Part shown: positions 52,026 through 61,666 of the stretch, in pieces
How the letters are laid out: each line of letters begins with the position of its first letter
Numbering within the stretch: position 1 is the first letter of the stretch
DNA from: Deltaproteobacteria bacterium
Lineage (GTDB): Bacteria; Myxococcota_A; Polyangia; Nannocystales; Nannocystaceae
Assembly: GCA_016709225.1 (NCBI GenBank)
Contig: JADJEE010000001.1
Coordinates: forward strand, 1,240,001-1,304,000
DNA: 64,000 bases
Direction: 5' to 3'
Position numbers and translations under genes: made by a program
Notes under the pieces: model-generated
Database searches by the model: none
The model's input: the letters and a program-made list of their open reading frames with translations, nothing else
What the model was told of the DNA's origin: nothing

Positions 52026-55000
52026 TCAGCGCACCCGGAAGTCGTCGTCGCCGCGGATCGAGTCCGCGCCGATCACCATGCGCACGACCTGGCCGCGGAC
52101 GCCGGTACCCCCGCCGCGACCGCCCGCGTCGACCGCGAACGCGACCCCCAGCTCGGGCGCGTTCACGACCCGCACCGGATACGTCATCGCCGTGCTGCCG
52201 ACCACGATGGGGCTGTTGTACGCGGCGTAGCCGGTGATCTGTGGCGTGGTGAACTGCTCGCGATAGTTGCGGGGGATCCGAGCGCGTCGGAAGTCGGCGA
52301 AGCACTCGCTGAAGCCGCCCCCGGGCAGGTCGTTGGGTGAGGCCAGCCCCAGAAGGTCGACCATGTCGATCACCACGCTGCCGTACGGGTTCGAGTAGCG
52401 GATCGCCTCCACCGGCGTGCCTTCGAACGACATGCGGTGGTAGTGCGAGCGCTCGTCGAGGGCGCGATCGAGCACGATGCGGCAGGGGTTGGGATCGGTC
52501 GGCGAGGCCTCGTCGGCGTTGGGGCAGTCGGGGATGCGCGCGAAGGTGTTGGCCTCGTTGGCGCCGATCGGGCTGCGGCTCGTGAGCAGCGTCGAGACCG
52601 TGGCGTCCTCGCGGCACTGCCCGGTGGTCGGATCGGTGATGACGCGATCGGTCAGGAACTCCGAGGAGCTGTCGGGCAGGCCGACCGTGAGCGACTCGCG
52701 GACGGCGACCGAGTAGCGCACGAACTCGGCGAAGCAACCCGGGCCCGGCAGCACCGACAGTCGGCAGTTGAAGCTGCCGCCCTCGCACGGCGTGCGGCAC
52801 AGGCCATCGAAGCAGATGTAGTCGGCGCCGCTGCCGTCCGCTTCGAGGTAGTCGCACGCGCTGTCGTCGGAGCAGCCGCCGGGGGGCTGCTCGAAGCCGT
52901 CGGGCAGCACGCACGACAGCCGCGCCTCGCACTCGAAGAAGGGCGCGTCGTCGTCGGCGACCTCGCACACCAACGAGGTGGTGTCGCTGCCGTCGGAGCC
53001 CGGCCGGAGGTTGAGCTCGCCGGTCGGCGCTGGGCACGGTGTGTCGCGGGCGTAGGTCACCGGCGGGATGTCCATCGTGCCCAGCGTGAGCTCGGTCTGC
53101 GACGCGCTGGTGACGAGGTACTCCCGCCGCGGCGGACCGCAGGGGTCGGTGATGAACGGCGCACAGGCCTTGCGCAGATCGTCGAGGCGCTCGGCGTAGG
53201 CCTGCGACGACACGCAGATGCCGGGCGCTCCGCCGGTCGAGGCCGCGTCCCGCAGGCAGCGCTGGCCAGCGCCGCAGTCGTCGTCGGCGGCGCAGCCGAA
53301 CAGCACCAGCTTGTCACCGGGCAGCACACCCTCGTCGCAGAACGTCGCGCCCTCGTCGACCAGCCGCAGCTGGTAGTGCTCGGGCTCCTTGCTCGGACCG
53401 TCGCTGGGCTTGGGCCCGACGTGGCAGGTGCCGCCGCCGTACTCGCTGGGGTCCTCGCACTCGAAGCGCCCGGTGGTGCTCTCGGTGCCGGGGATCACCG
53501 GCTCCCAACTGAGCGCCCAGGTCTGCCCGCCGCGCCACTGTCGGTAGTCGCGAACCGCCACGCGCGCGACGTTCTGATCGTAGAACCCCTCGTCGCCGTC
53601 GTCGAACCGCGACATCTGATCGACGTTGTTGGGCTTGCCCAGCGCGGTCCAGATCTCCCGCTGCTCGTCGGAGAAGTCGTTGGCTTGGGCGGCGTTCGCC
53701 TCGTTGGCGAAGTAGGCGCGATCGATGAGGCGGAAGCTCGGCGCGAGCACGCTGGTGACCTGGTCGCTGGCCGCGGCCGCGCGATCGGGTGCGGCGTTGC
53801 TGACCAGCGGGAACACCGAGGGGTCGCCGCTCACGGGATCGGTGACCGGCCACAGCATGTGCGGTCGGATCTCGACGTTGAGCAGCCCGATGGGGTCGAT
53901 GACGCGGCCGTCGCTCGAGGTCGTGATGGTCGAGGACGCGTCGTCGTACTGCGAGAACACGCCCATGACCGCGCGGCCCAGGCTGGTCACGCCGATCCCG
54001 ACCACGCCGGCGCGGCCCAGCGGGTTGCGGTCACGCTCGGCGGGGTCGTCCGGGTCGAGCGCGCGAAAGAAGGTCCAGTCGGTGATGGTCTCGCCGACCG
54101 GGCCGCGGATGCCGGGCCCCAGGGCGAACGGGCGGCGCGCGGCGGTGCCGGCCTGCGAACCGGGGTCGATGGGATGGCACGCCCGCGACGATGCCTGCGA
54201 GGGATCGACCTGGGTGTCGCACTCGGTGCCCAGCGAGGTGCCGTCGAGCTGTCGATCGACGACGTGGGTCGAGCCGTCGCCGGCGACGACGTAGAGGAAC
54301 TGGTGGATCTCGCCGTCGATGATCATCGGTGGCGTGGGTCGGATGGCACCGATGCCCGCGGGATCCTCGAGCCGGAGCCGTCGCACCGCGTCACCGGGGG
54401 CGAAGCCCAGCGGCGCCTGGGTGCCGGCATCCTGCAGCAGCTCGAGCTCGAACACCTCGTCGCTGTTGCTGCCGCCGATGAACAGCGTCGGAAAGGTGAC
54501 CGCCGAGTCCTCGGCGAGCGCGGTGTCCGACTCGTTGGGCTGCACCAGCGCCAGCGCGACCGGAAACACACCCGCTGGATCGACGCCGGGGCGATCGGGC
54601 AGGCCGTCGTCGAACTGCAGCGGACACTCGATCGGACACTCGGGATCGGGGCCGGCATCGACGACCGTCACGTTGCCGTCGGCGTCGGTCACGAACTGCC
54701 GGCTCTGCAGCACGCGCTGGGTGTCGAGGCTGATCTCGGCGACCAGCTGACACGACGGGAACGTCACGAACACGCTCGCGGGCGCGTCGGGATCACAGGC
54801 CCCGGCACCGCCACCGACGTCGCCGCCACTGGTGCCGGTGTCGCCGCCGCCGGGATCGACGGCCGCGCCGTCGCCGGCCAGCGACAACCCGCGCGGCACG
54901 GCGATGAGGTCGCCCGGCGACGCGCCCAGCGGCGTGCCGTCCGAGCGGCGCGGCACCAGCGTCGCGACCAGGCTGCTGGGCGCGGTCTCGGGCTGCAGGC

Positions 55001-55493
55001 CGACGGCGTAGCGGGCCAGCTCGGGCAGCTCGATCGAGCTGAGGTCGCAGCTGCCGACGTTGGCCGTGACCACGCGACAGCTCTCGGTCTGGGCGATGCG
55101 CGTCGGCAGGGTGCCGACCGGCACGAGGTTGTAGCCGGGCGACTCGGGGTCGAGGTCGACCATGCCGTTCACGTCGCAGCGGCGGAACATGCCGACCTCG
55201 TTCTTCTCCGAGTTCGTCACGAAGCCGATGAGCTGGTTCTCGCCGTCGTCGTCGCAGCCGCCGATGCCCGAGCCGTCGCACTGGTTGAGCGCCAGCACCT
55301 CGACCGCGTCGCCGTCGCGGCGGACGCACGCGAGCGTCACGTCGAGCGGACGATCGAGCACGCGGTTGGGCACGACCACGGTGTTGTTGTTGCGACACGA
55401 CGCCAGCAACACCAGCGCGGTCGCGAACGACAGTCCGACCCCACGACGGCGAAGCTTGGGGCGTGCGCCCGGCGTGCGCGGCTGCTGCGTCAT
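52026..55493 (-). CDS. Very large lipoprotein of unknown function (1155 aa)
   Basis: From ATG 55493; basic N-terminus, hydrophobic core and lipobox LLASC. The protein is strand-rich with many Asp/Gly/Pro and repeated Cys pairs; one short stretch has EGF/thrombospondin-like Cys spacing (CVLPDGFEQPPGGCSDDSACDYLEADGSGADYICFDGLCRTPC). No enzyme motif found. It is co-translated (ATGA) with the preceding beta-propeller lipoprotein, and the two share the style of statements about value, date and origin motifs, i.e. long non-repetitive surface domains. Probably displayed on the outer membrane. Confidence 0.65.
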   Translation of the reverse strand: MTQQPRTPGARPKLRRRGVGLSFATALVLLASCRNNNTVVVPNRVLDRPLDVTLACVRRDGDAVEVLALNQCDGSGIGGCDDDGENQLIGFVTNSEKNEVGMFRRCDVNGMVDLDPESPGYNLVPVGTLPTRIAQTESCRVVTANVGSCDLSSIELPELARYAVGLQPETAPSSLVATLVPRRSDGTPLGASPGDLIAVPRGLSLAGDGAAVDPGGGDTGTSGGDVGGGAGACDPDAPASVFVTFPSCQLVAEISLDTQRVLQSRQFVTDADGNVTVVDAGPDPECPIECPLQFDDGLPDRPGVDPAGVFPVALALVQPNESDTALAEDSAVTFPTLFIGGSNSDEVFELELLQDAGTQAPLGFAPGDAVRRLRLEDPAGIGAIRPTPPMIIDGEIHQFLYVVAGDGSTHVVDRQLDGTSLGTECDTQVDPSQASSRACHPIDPGSQAGTAARRPFALGPGIRGPVGETITDWTFFRALDPDDPAERDRNPLGRAGVVGIGVTSLGRAVMGVFSQYDDASSTITTSSDGRVIDPIGLLNVEIRPHMLWPVTDPVSGDPSVFPLVSNAAPDRAAAASDQVTSVLAPSFRLIDRAYFANEANAAQANDFSDEQREIWTALGKPNNVDQMSRFDDGDEGFYDQNVARVAVRDYRQWRGGQTWALSWEPVIPGTESTTGRFECEDPSEYGGGTCHVGPKPSDGPSKEPEHYQLRLVDEGATFCDEGVLPGDKLVLFGCAADDDCGAGQRCLRDAASTGGAPGICVSSQAYAERLDDLRKACAPFITDPCGPPRREYLVTSASQTELTLGTMDIPPVTYARDTPCPAPTGELNLRPGSDGSDTTSLVCEVADDDAPFFECEARLSCVLPDGFEQPPGGCSDDSACDYLEADGSGADYICFDGLCRTPCEGGSFNCRLSVLPGPGCFAEFVRYSVAVRESLTVGLPDSSSEFLTDRVITDPTTGQCREDATVSTLLTSRSPIGANEANTFARIPDCPNADEASPTDPNPCRIVLDRALDERSHYHRMSFEGTPVEAIRYSNPYGSVVIDMVDLLGLASPNDLPGGGFSECFADFRRARIPRNYREQFTTPQITGYAAYNSPIVVGSTAMTYPVRVVNAPELGVAFAVDAGGRGGGTGVRGQVVRMVIGADSIRGDDDFRVR

Positions 55494-57181
55494 CGCGAGA
55501 ACGGCTCCTGCAATCCGATGCGCGCGATCTCGCGGAAGCGCGTGGGACGATCCCGCGCCAGGTCGATCACGCTGATCGAGCTCTCGAGGTTGTTGGCGAC
55601 GTAGAGCAGCCGCCGCGGGCGATCGATCTCGAGCTCGTAGGGGCCGGTGCCGGCCACGACCGCGTCGACCACCCGGAAGCTCTGCAGGTCGACGATGTAG
55701 ATCAGCGCCGCACGGAAGCACGACACCAGCGCGTAGCGCTTGCCGTCCTCCTCGTACAGACGCATGCGCGTGGGGTCCTCGCACAGCTCGAGCGGCGGCC
55801 CCGAGGGCGTGTCGAACGGCTCACCGCTGTTGCCGACGCGGGTGTTGAGCCGCAGCAGCGCGCCTGGCCCGGTCTGCACCACGAGCAGCTCGTCGCCCGC
55901 CGGATCGGCGAACGCGAGATCGCCGAGCACCGGCGAGGTGCTGCTGGCCGACGGATCGAGCCCGCCGGGCAGGATGAGCTGTTGCGAGCGGACCCGCGGC
56001 TCGCACGGGATCTTGCCGGCGTCGCCGACCTCGTCGGGCCCCGCGCAGCTGCGCACGGGATCGTCGGGGTCGAGCGCGACGCCCTGCGCGGTGAACGAGA
56101 CCAGCAGCGGCTGGTAGCGGTGGCTGGCGTAGACCAGCGGGCGACTGCAGCCGAGCGTGATCGAGGGCGCGAGCGCGGGATCGCAGGGCCGCTCGGCGAG
56201 CCCGAAGCCGCCGCCGAAGCCCAGCGGGCTGCCGAACAGCTCGGGCGCATCGACGATCGCCGGCCCCATGCTGCCGTCGACGCCGTCGAGCGACACCAGC
56301 GACAGCACACCGCCGTCGGCGTGCGCGACGTAGGCGTAGCGCTGCGAGGGCGAGATGATCATGTTGAACGGCTCGCGCTCGAGCTCGGCGAGATCGGGAT
56401 CGTTGCGCAGGTGGGTCAGCCGGTGCTGGCGGTCGCAGCGAGGATCGGCGTCGCCGCTGTCGGGGTTCGGCGAGCCCTGCCCGCACGCGAACACCGGCGG
56501 CTGGTCAGGCTCGCCCTGCACGTCGACCCACGTGAGGCTCGGATCGCCGCGCACGGGCACCCACAGCCGCGGCGCGTCGCAGCCCTTGCGATCGGGTCCG
56601 CTGGCGCCGTCCTCACAGGATGCGGTCAGCACGGTCGCGAAGTCCCCGATCGCCACGATGCTGTCTTCGCCGACGCCGACCTCGGTGCCGTCGATGATCC
56701 GACGCGGGCCGATGAACGGGGTCTCGTCGCACTCGATGACCTGCGGCAGCAGCGACAGCCGGCGGCACGGCGCCGTCACCGGCGTGCCCGAGCCGACCTC
56801 GCCGATGCACCGCGGGTGTGGCCACGCCGTCACGCCCGGCTCGGGTTCGTCGCGGCAGTAGGGATCCGCGGCGTAGGTGCCCGGGGCCGACCACGCGGCG
56901 AAGAAGGCGTCGAGGTCGACCGCGAGCACGGTGCCCGAGTTGTACGAGAGGTCGTTGTTGCCGTTGGAGATGAAGAGGTAGCGCGCCGGGGTCTCCGGAT
57001 CGGCGCGCGGGTCGAGCAGCAGGCCCGAGGGGAAGAAGATCTGATCGCGCGGCGGCGCGAGGCCTTCGTTGGCGGAATCACAGCCGCCGGCGAGCCCTGG
57101 CCCGACACCCGCGAGCACGAGTCCCGCGAGCGCGTGCCACCGCGGGCGGAGGTGGCTGCTGAGATCGTGCCGTCGGGGCAT
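55490..57181 (-). CDS. Beta-propeller-like lipoprotein (563 aa)
   Basis: ATG 57181 (rather than 57202) gives a signal peptide with lipobox LAGGC. The chain has repeated blades of YVTN/WD-like type: YLFISNGNNDLSYNSGTVLAVDL, QRYAYVAHADGGVLSLVSLDGV, ALVSCFRAALIYIVDLQSFRVVDAVVAGTGPYELEIDRPRRLLYVANNLESSISVIDLARD. It is probably a propeller of five to seven blades anchored at the outer membrane. It overlaps the downstream 1155-residue lipoprotein by ATGA, so the two likely form a complex. Function unknown. Confidence 0.65.
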   Translation of the reverse strand: MPRRHDLSSHLRPRWHALAGLVLAGVGPGLAGGCDSANEGLAPPRDQIFFPSGLLLDPRADPETPARYLFISNGNNDLSYNSGTVLAVDLDAFFAAWSAPGTYAADPYCRDEPEPGVTAWPHPRCIGEVGSGTPVTAPCRRLSLLPQVIECDETPFIGPRRIIDGTEVGVGEDSIVAIGDFATVLTASCEDGASGPDRKGCDAPRLWVPVRGDPSLTWVDVQGEPDQPPVFACGQGSPNPDSGDADPRCDRQHRLTHLRNDPDLAELEREPFNMIISPSQRYAYVAHADGGVLSLVSLDGVDGSMGPAIVDAPELFGSPLGFGGGFGLAERPCDPALAPSITLGCSRPLVYASHRYQPLLVSFTAQGVALDPDDPVRSCAGPDEVGDAGKIPCEPRVRSQQLILPGGLDPSASSTSPVLGDLAFADPAGDELLVVQTGPGALLRLNTRVGNSGEPFDTPSGPPLELCEDPTRMRLYEEDGKRYALVSCFRAALIYIVDLQSFRVVDAVVAGTGPYELEIDRPRRLLYVANNLESSISVIDLARDRPTRFREIARIGLQEPFSR

Positions 57182-57279
57182 CTGCGGCGGCGAAGCTATC
57201 ACATGCCCGGCGGCTTGCCCTCGCGCGCTGGGACGCTCGGGCGGCGGTTGCGGCCGCCGCCCGTGTCACCAAGGCCCCC

Positions 57280-58089
57280 TCACGCGCCGTCGGGCTCGAC
57301 GCGGCCGGCGCCCGCACGTCCGGGCGCGTCGCCCTGCGTCACCGCCGCGAGCTGCGTGAACAGCTCGACCGAGCGTAGCGGCTGCCGCAGGTGCGCGCGC
57401 AGCTGTGCCGACACGAGATCCCGCAGGCGTCGCCGCGAGATCGGCGACAGCGGAGCCAGCTCGGCGCCCTGCCCCAGCGCGACCGCGGCCGCCAACACCT
57501 CGCCGGGCTCGATCGGCGCGCCGCGGCCGTGCAGCTCGCACAGCGCCCCGCCGCGCGCCGCGTCGAAGGGGATCGCCGCGCCCGCGACCGGATCACCGCA
57601 CACGCAGCAGGCGTCGAAGCTCGGCGCATGCCCGAGCTGCAGCAGCAACGCGAGCTCGTAGCGGCGCAGCTCGATGGGATCGGGCGCGCCGGTGGCCGGG
57701 CCCTGCAGCACCGACGGCACCAGCCGGGTCAGCGTCGCGGCCAGCACCTCGAAGATCTCGGGCTCGGCGTGCTGCTCGTCCAGCAACGCGTCGGTCAGCT
57801 CGCACAGGTACGAGACGAACGCGAAGCGATCGAGGTCGCGACCGAGCGCCGCGTGGTCGAGCTCGGGCACGAAGCCGTCGAGTCGCCACAGCGCGGCGCG
57901 CCCACGGTGCAGCTCGACGCGACCGAGCGCGCCGGTGCTGAGGCCACCTGCGAAGCGCCGTCGGCTGCGTCGGGCCGAGCGGGCGGCGGCGCGGACCTTG
58001 CCGTGGCGCTCGGTCAGCAGCACGACCACGAGGTCGGCTTCGCCCAGCGGGAGCGCGCGCAGCAGCACCGCCCGCTGCGGCTCGTTCAT
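57280..58089 (-). CDS. recO: DNA repair protein RecO
   Basis: A 269-residue RecO. N-terminal OB fold (RAVLLRALPLGEADLVVVLLTERHGKVRAAARSARRSRRRFAGGL), then a helical domain (FAFVSYLCELTDALLDEQHAEPEIFEVLAATL ... RRYELALLLQLGHAPSFDACCVCGDPVAGA) with zinc-type Cys pairs (CCVCG ... LCELHG). RecO helps RecR load RecA on SSB-coated DNA. ATG 58089 overlaps the mgtE stop by ATGA, so the two are translated together despite unrelated roles. Confidence 0.93.
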   Translation of the reverse strand: MNEPQRAVLLRALPLGEADLVVVLLTERHGKVRAAARSARRSRRRFAGGLSTGALGRVELHRGRAALWRLDGFVPELDHAALGRDLDRFAFVSYLCELTDALLDEQHAEPEIFEVLAATLTRLVPSVLQGPATGAPDPIELRRYELALLLQLGHAPSFDACCVCGDPVAGAAIPFDAARGGALCELHGRGAPIEPGEVLAAAVALGQGAELAPLSPISRRRLRDLVSAQLRAHLRQPLRSVELFTQLAAVTQGDAPGRAGAGRVEPDGA

Positions 58090-59450
58090 CCCGCGCCCAG
58101 CCCCAGCAGCATCTTGGCGAGCCAGAAGTAGAAGAGCAGGCCCATGACGTCGACCGAGGTCGTGACGAACGGACCGGTCGCGATCGCCGGGTCGACGCCG
58201 ATGCGATCGAGCACCAACGGCGTCGAGGTGCCGACCAGCGCCGCCAGCGTCATCGAGCCCGCGCAGCCGCCCGCCACCGTCAATCCCAGCCGCCACGGCT
58301 CGGCCACGTCACTGCCGACCATCACCGCCGCGAGCCCGATGAGCAGGCCGTAGACCAGGCCGAGGCTGGCGCCCAGCGAGACCTCGCGGGTCACCAGTCG
58401 ACGCACGCGGGCCGACTCGATGAAGCCGACCGCGAGCCCGCGCACCACGATCGTCGAGCTCTGCATGCCGACGTTGCCGCCCATGCCCGCGACCACCGGC
58501 ATGAAGAACGCCAGCGCCGGCACCTTCGCGAGCGCGGCGTCGAAGCCCGAGAGGCTCGCGGCAGCGACGGTGCCGCCCGCGGCCGCGGCCATCAGCCAGC
58601 GCCAGCGCGCGCGCAGGCTCGACCAGAACAGCCGCGCCTCGGCCAGCTCCTCGCCGGCGCCGGCCATCTTGAGGATGTCCTCGGTGGCCTCCTCGCGGAT
58701 GACGTCGATGACGTCGTCGACCTCGACCACGCCGATCAGCACGTTGTGGGCGTCGACCACCGGCAGCGCGACCAGGTCGTAGCGGCTGACGATGTCGGCG
58801 ACCTCTTCCTGGTCGGTCTCGGCGCGCACCGACACCACCTCGGCCTGCATGAAGTCGCGGACGCACTCGTGCGGACGGTGCACCACGAACTGGCGGAACG
58901 AGCACACCCCGACCAGCTTGCCGCCGTCGTCGACGACGTAGACGTAGTACGCGTGGGTCGGCATCTCGGCGAGGGCCTGCAGCCGCGCCAGCGCCTCGGC
59001 GACCGTCTCACCGGGCGGCACGGTGAGGAAGTCGGGCGACATGATGCCGCCGGCGGTGTGCTCGTCGTAGGCGAGCAGCTCCTCGAGCTCGTCGGCGTCG
59101 TCGCGATCGAGCCGCGCGAGGATCTGCGCCAGCCGCTCGTCGTCGACGCGGCCGAGGATGTCGACGACATCGTCGGGGTGGAGGTCGTCGAGCAGCGCCG
59201 CAGCCTCTTCGGGCGCGAAGTGGGCGACGAGCGTCGCGGCGGCCTCGTAGCGCATCTGCGACAGCACCCGCGGTCGGCGGTCGCCCGGCAGCAGCCGCAG
59301 GATTCGCTCCTGCTCGGCGAGCGCGAGGTTGTCGAGCTGCGAGCCCAGCTGGACGTCGTCTTGCCGCGTCAGCGCGCGTCGCAAGCGGCGCTCGTCACCC
59401 TCGCGCAGCAGTGCGTGGATCAGATCGGTCGGTGCACGCGAGGACGCCAT
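58086..59450 (-). CDS. mgtE: Magnesium transporter MgtE
   Basis: A 454-residue MgtE: N-terminal superhelical domain (residues 1-135: LRLLPGDRRPRVLSQMRYEAAATLVAHFAPEEAAALLDDLHPDDVVDILGRVDDE), two CBS domains (140-265: TAGGIMSPDFLTVPPGETVAEALA; VSRYDLVALPVVDAHNVLIGVVEVDDVIDVI) and five membrane segments with the selectivity region FFMPVVAGMGGNVGMQSSTIVVRGLA. MgtE is a homodimeric Mg2+ channel closed by Mg2+ bound between its cytosolic domains. Full-length and apparently intact. Confidence 0.95.
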   Translation of the reverse strand: MASSRAPTDLIHALLREGDERRLRRALTRQDDVQLGSQLDNLALAEQERILRLLPGDRRPRVLSQMRYEAAATLVAHFAPEEAAALLDDLHPDDVVDILGRVDDERLAQILARLDRDDADELEELLAYDEHTAGGIMSPDFLTVPPGETVAEALARLQALAEMPTHAYYVYVVDDGGKLVGVCSFRQFVVHRPHECVRDFMQAEVVSVRAETDQEEVADIVSRYDLVALPVVDAHNVLIGVVEVDDVIDVIREEATEDILKMAGAGEELAEARLFWSSLRARWRWLMAAAAGGTVAAASLSGFDAALAKVPALAFFMPVVAGMGGNVGMQSSTIVVRGLAVGFIESARVRRLVTREVSLGASLGLVYGLLIGLAAVMVGSDVAEPWRLGLTVAGGCAGSMTLAALVGTSTPLVLDRIGVDPAIATGPFVTTSVDVMGLLFYFWLAKMLLGLGAG

Positions 59451-59619
59451 GACACGAGCGCCCGCCGGTGGGCGTTCCCAGAGGTCGCGCGCCCGAGGGG
59501 GCCACGCGCGCGCATGGTACTCGCCCGAGGCGGTCGTCGTCGCCCGCGAGCTGGGCGCCGTGACGACGAAGATCGCCCGCTGGTCGGACGAGTTCTCGGG
59601 GGCCGAGCCGTCGCGCGGA

Positions 59620-60156
59620 TCAGCTCTGACCGGGGTGCCCGCCGCCGACCAAGTTGAACGCGGCCAGCACGACCATCGCGACGAACGCCGCCACCACCAA
59701 CCACAAGAACACGGCCGGTGACGGCATGCGGCCCCGCAGCCGCGCGACCAGGCCGGGCGCGTCCGGGCTGGCCGGTGCCCGCAGGCGCGGCGCCCGGGTC
59801 GGCAGCGCGGCCGCGGGCTCGTCGGTCGCGCCGCGGCGACCGGGGCGGCTCGGCATCTTCGGGCTCGCGGCGGCTGCGGTCGCGGCCGGGCCCGACACCG
59901 GGCGGCTGCCACGGCGCGCGGCGAGGGCTGCCCGCTCGCGCTCGTACAGCAGGTCGAGCACCACTTGGGGATCGACGCCGACCGCCCGCGCGGCGCAGCG
60001 CAGGAAGCCCTTCACGAACACGGGTCCGGGCAGGCCGTCGTAGCGATCGTCCTCGAGCAACTCGAGGCTCGCGCGTGGGATCTTGGTCGCGAGCGCCAGC
60101 TGCTCGATGCTCATGCCCCGACGTTTGCGCTGCTCACGGAGAAAACGCCCCGGCAT
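59620..60156 (-). CDS. RodZ-like HTH membrane protein
   Basis: A 178-residue protein from ATG 60156. The N-terminal HTH_25 domain of RodZ type is clear: FLREQRKRRGMSIEQLALATKIPRASLELLEDDRYDGLPGPVFVKGFLRCAARAVGVDPQVVLDLL. A Pro/Arg/Ala linker leads to one membrane helix (AVFLWLVVAAFVAMVVLAAF) and a very short outer tail; the periplasmic beta domain of E. coli RodZ is absent. It may link the MreB cytoskeleton or regulate transcription at the membrane. It follows a PilF-like TPR lipoprotein gene, a partnership seen in many proteobacteria. Confidence 0.8.
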   Translation of the reverse strand: MPGRFLREQRKRRGMSIEQLALATKIPRASLELLEDDRYDGLPGPVFVKGFLRCAARAVGVDPQVVLDLLYERERAALAARRGSRPVSGPAATAAAASPKMPSRPGRRGATDEPAAALPTRAPRLRAPASPDAPGLVARLRGRMPSPAVFLWLVVAAFVAMVVLAAFNLVGGGHPGQS

Positions 60157-60342
60157 CGGCGCGTCGGCGCAGGGCACTGCATCGTCGTGCGCGTCGCCGG
60201 TCGACGGGTCGACGCGCGGACGTCCCGCGACGACACCCGCGACGACTCGAAGACGGCCGGTCTCGGCTTGCATCGCGGGCGAGTGTGGCCCGGGCCCCCC
60301 CCTCGGGCAAGGCCCCTGTCGGGTGGACCCGACACCGCGCGA

Positions 60343-61320
60343 TCACGGCGCGTCGTCGGCGCGCGTGCTCGCAGCCAAGACGCCGTCATCCTTGGGTTCT
60401 GCCCCTCGCAATCGTTGGCACTGCTGGGCGAGGCAGCTCCGCGGTGCGATCTCGATGCAGCTGTCGAACGCGGTCTCGGCCTCGGTCTCGAGGCCCAGGC
60501 GCAGACGGGCAGCGCCCAGCAGCCGGTGTGCGTCCTGGATCGGGCAGCGCGGCGACTCGACGACGGCCTGGGCCTGCTCGATGGCCTGCTCGGGCAATCC
60601 CTCATCGAGGTAGACCTGTGCGAGCCGGTAGCGACCGACGCAGTAGTCGGGGTTGAGCAGCACGGCCTGCCGCAGCTCGGCGGTCGCCGACACGAGATCT
60701 CCCGCCTCGTAGTAGGCCCAGCCGAGGTTCGACAGCGCCGAGTAGCGATCGGCGTAGAACTTCTCGCCGAGCGCCGCGCGGGCGTGGGTGATCGCCTTGT
60801 CGGAGGCATCGAAGTGCAGATCCACCACCGACAACGAGTTGAGCGCGCGGCCGCGGCCGGCGGCGCCGGCCTCGTAGTAGTCGGCCGCGGCCTGGAACGC
60901 CTCGCCGGCGCGGCGATGCAGCTCCTGGGCGCGCGAGCGCTGCTGGTTGGCGGCCTCGTCCTCGAGGCACTGCTGCGACTCGACCGCCTCGATCATCGAC
61001 TTGCCCTCGTTCAGCAGCAAGACGCCGCGCAGGTAGTACGAGTCGGCGTGCTTCGGATCCACGGCGAGCGCGCGCTCGAGCTGCAGCTTGGCGTCCTCGA
61101 ACATGCCGTTGTGGAACGACGCGACCGCGACGTCGTAGTGCTTGTCGGCCGCGCTCACGCCGTCGCTGGGCTCCTTCGTCTTCGTGCGGCCGGCGCACGC
61201 GCCCAGCAGGGACGCCGTCAGCAGCACCACCGCCGCCGGCGCTCGCCACCGGGGCGTCACCGCCGCGGGGGTGCGCGGGGCGGTGGGCGACGGCGAGCGG
61301 GGACCAGGTGGGGGGAGCAT
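60343..61320 (-). CDS. TPR lipoprotein, PilF/Tgl-like
   Basis: A 325-residue lipoprotein from ATG 61320: lipobox LLGAC, then at least five tetratricopeptide units (HYDVAVASFHNGMFEDAKLQLERALAVDPKHADSYYLRGVLLLNEG; LSNLGWAYYEAGDLVSATAELRQAVLLNPDYCVGRYRLAQVYLDEGLPEQAIEQAQ; AHRLLGAARLRLGLETEAETAFDSCIEIAP). PilF/PilW/Tgl lipoproteins of this kind help PilQ secretin assembly for type IV pili, and Tgl is a known myxobacterial example. The neighbour is a RodZ-like gene, in agreement. Insertion of a helical block at 100-140 makes it longer than PilF. Confidence 0.75.
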   Translation of the reverse strand: MLPPPGPRSPSPTAPRTPAAVTPRWRAPAAVVLLTASLLGACAGRTKTKEPSDGVSAADKHYDVAVASFHNGMFEDAKLQLERALAVDPKHADSYYLRGVLLLNEGKSMIEAVESQQCLEDEAANQQRSRAQELHRRAGEAFQAAADYYEAGAAGRGRALNSLSVVDLHFDASDKAITHARAALGEKFYADRYSALSNLGWAYYEAGDLVSATAELRQAVLLNPDYCVGRYRLAQVYLDEGLPEQAIEQAQAVVESPRCPIQDAHRLLGAARLRLGLETEAETAFDSCIEIAPRSCLAQQCQRLRGAEPKDDGVLAASTRADDAP

Positions 61321-61666
61321 CGGCGCCAACCTACTGCGGCGGCGGTGGTCGGCCCAAAAATGCCGCGGCGTTGGGGGGCCCGCGTCGGCGCGCCGTCGCC
61401 GTCGCCCCCGTCCGAGGTGTGACGTCGGCGTCGCGGTTCGTGCTTCCTCGCGCGTACACCCTCGTGTCTTCGTCTTTGCGATGGCGCGAGGCAGCGGCCG
61501 TCGATCGCCCGCGCGATGTCGTCCGCGTGCCGTCACGCGAGCCTGGCGCCTGGGGTGACCGCGTCTGCGACATCTCGACGATGACGCCCAACTCTGCGCC
61601 TGCGCGAGGGTGCATCGGCCCATGTTCGCTGCTGGCCGTCGACTTGCGCGCTGGTATGCTGCGCAC
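61321..61666. other. 346-bp divergent intergenic region
   Basis: Separates the leftward TPR lipoprotein gene from the rightward amidotransferase-like gene. I see no convincing ORF, tRNA or hairpin terminator. A TATGCT element at 61655-61660 lies only 6 bases before GTG 61667 and could be a -10 box for a nearly leaderless transcript, but no matching -35 is evident. Confidence 0.5.
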
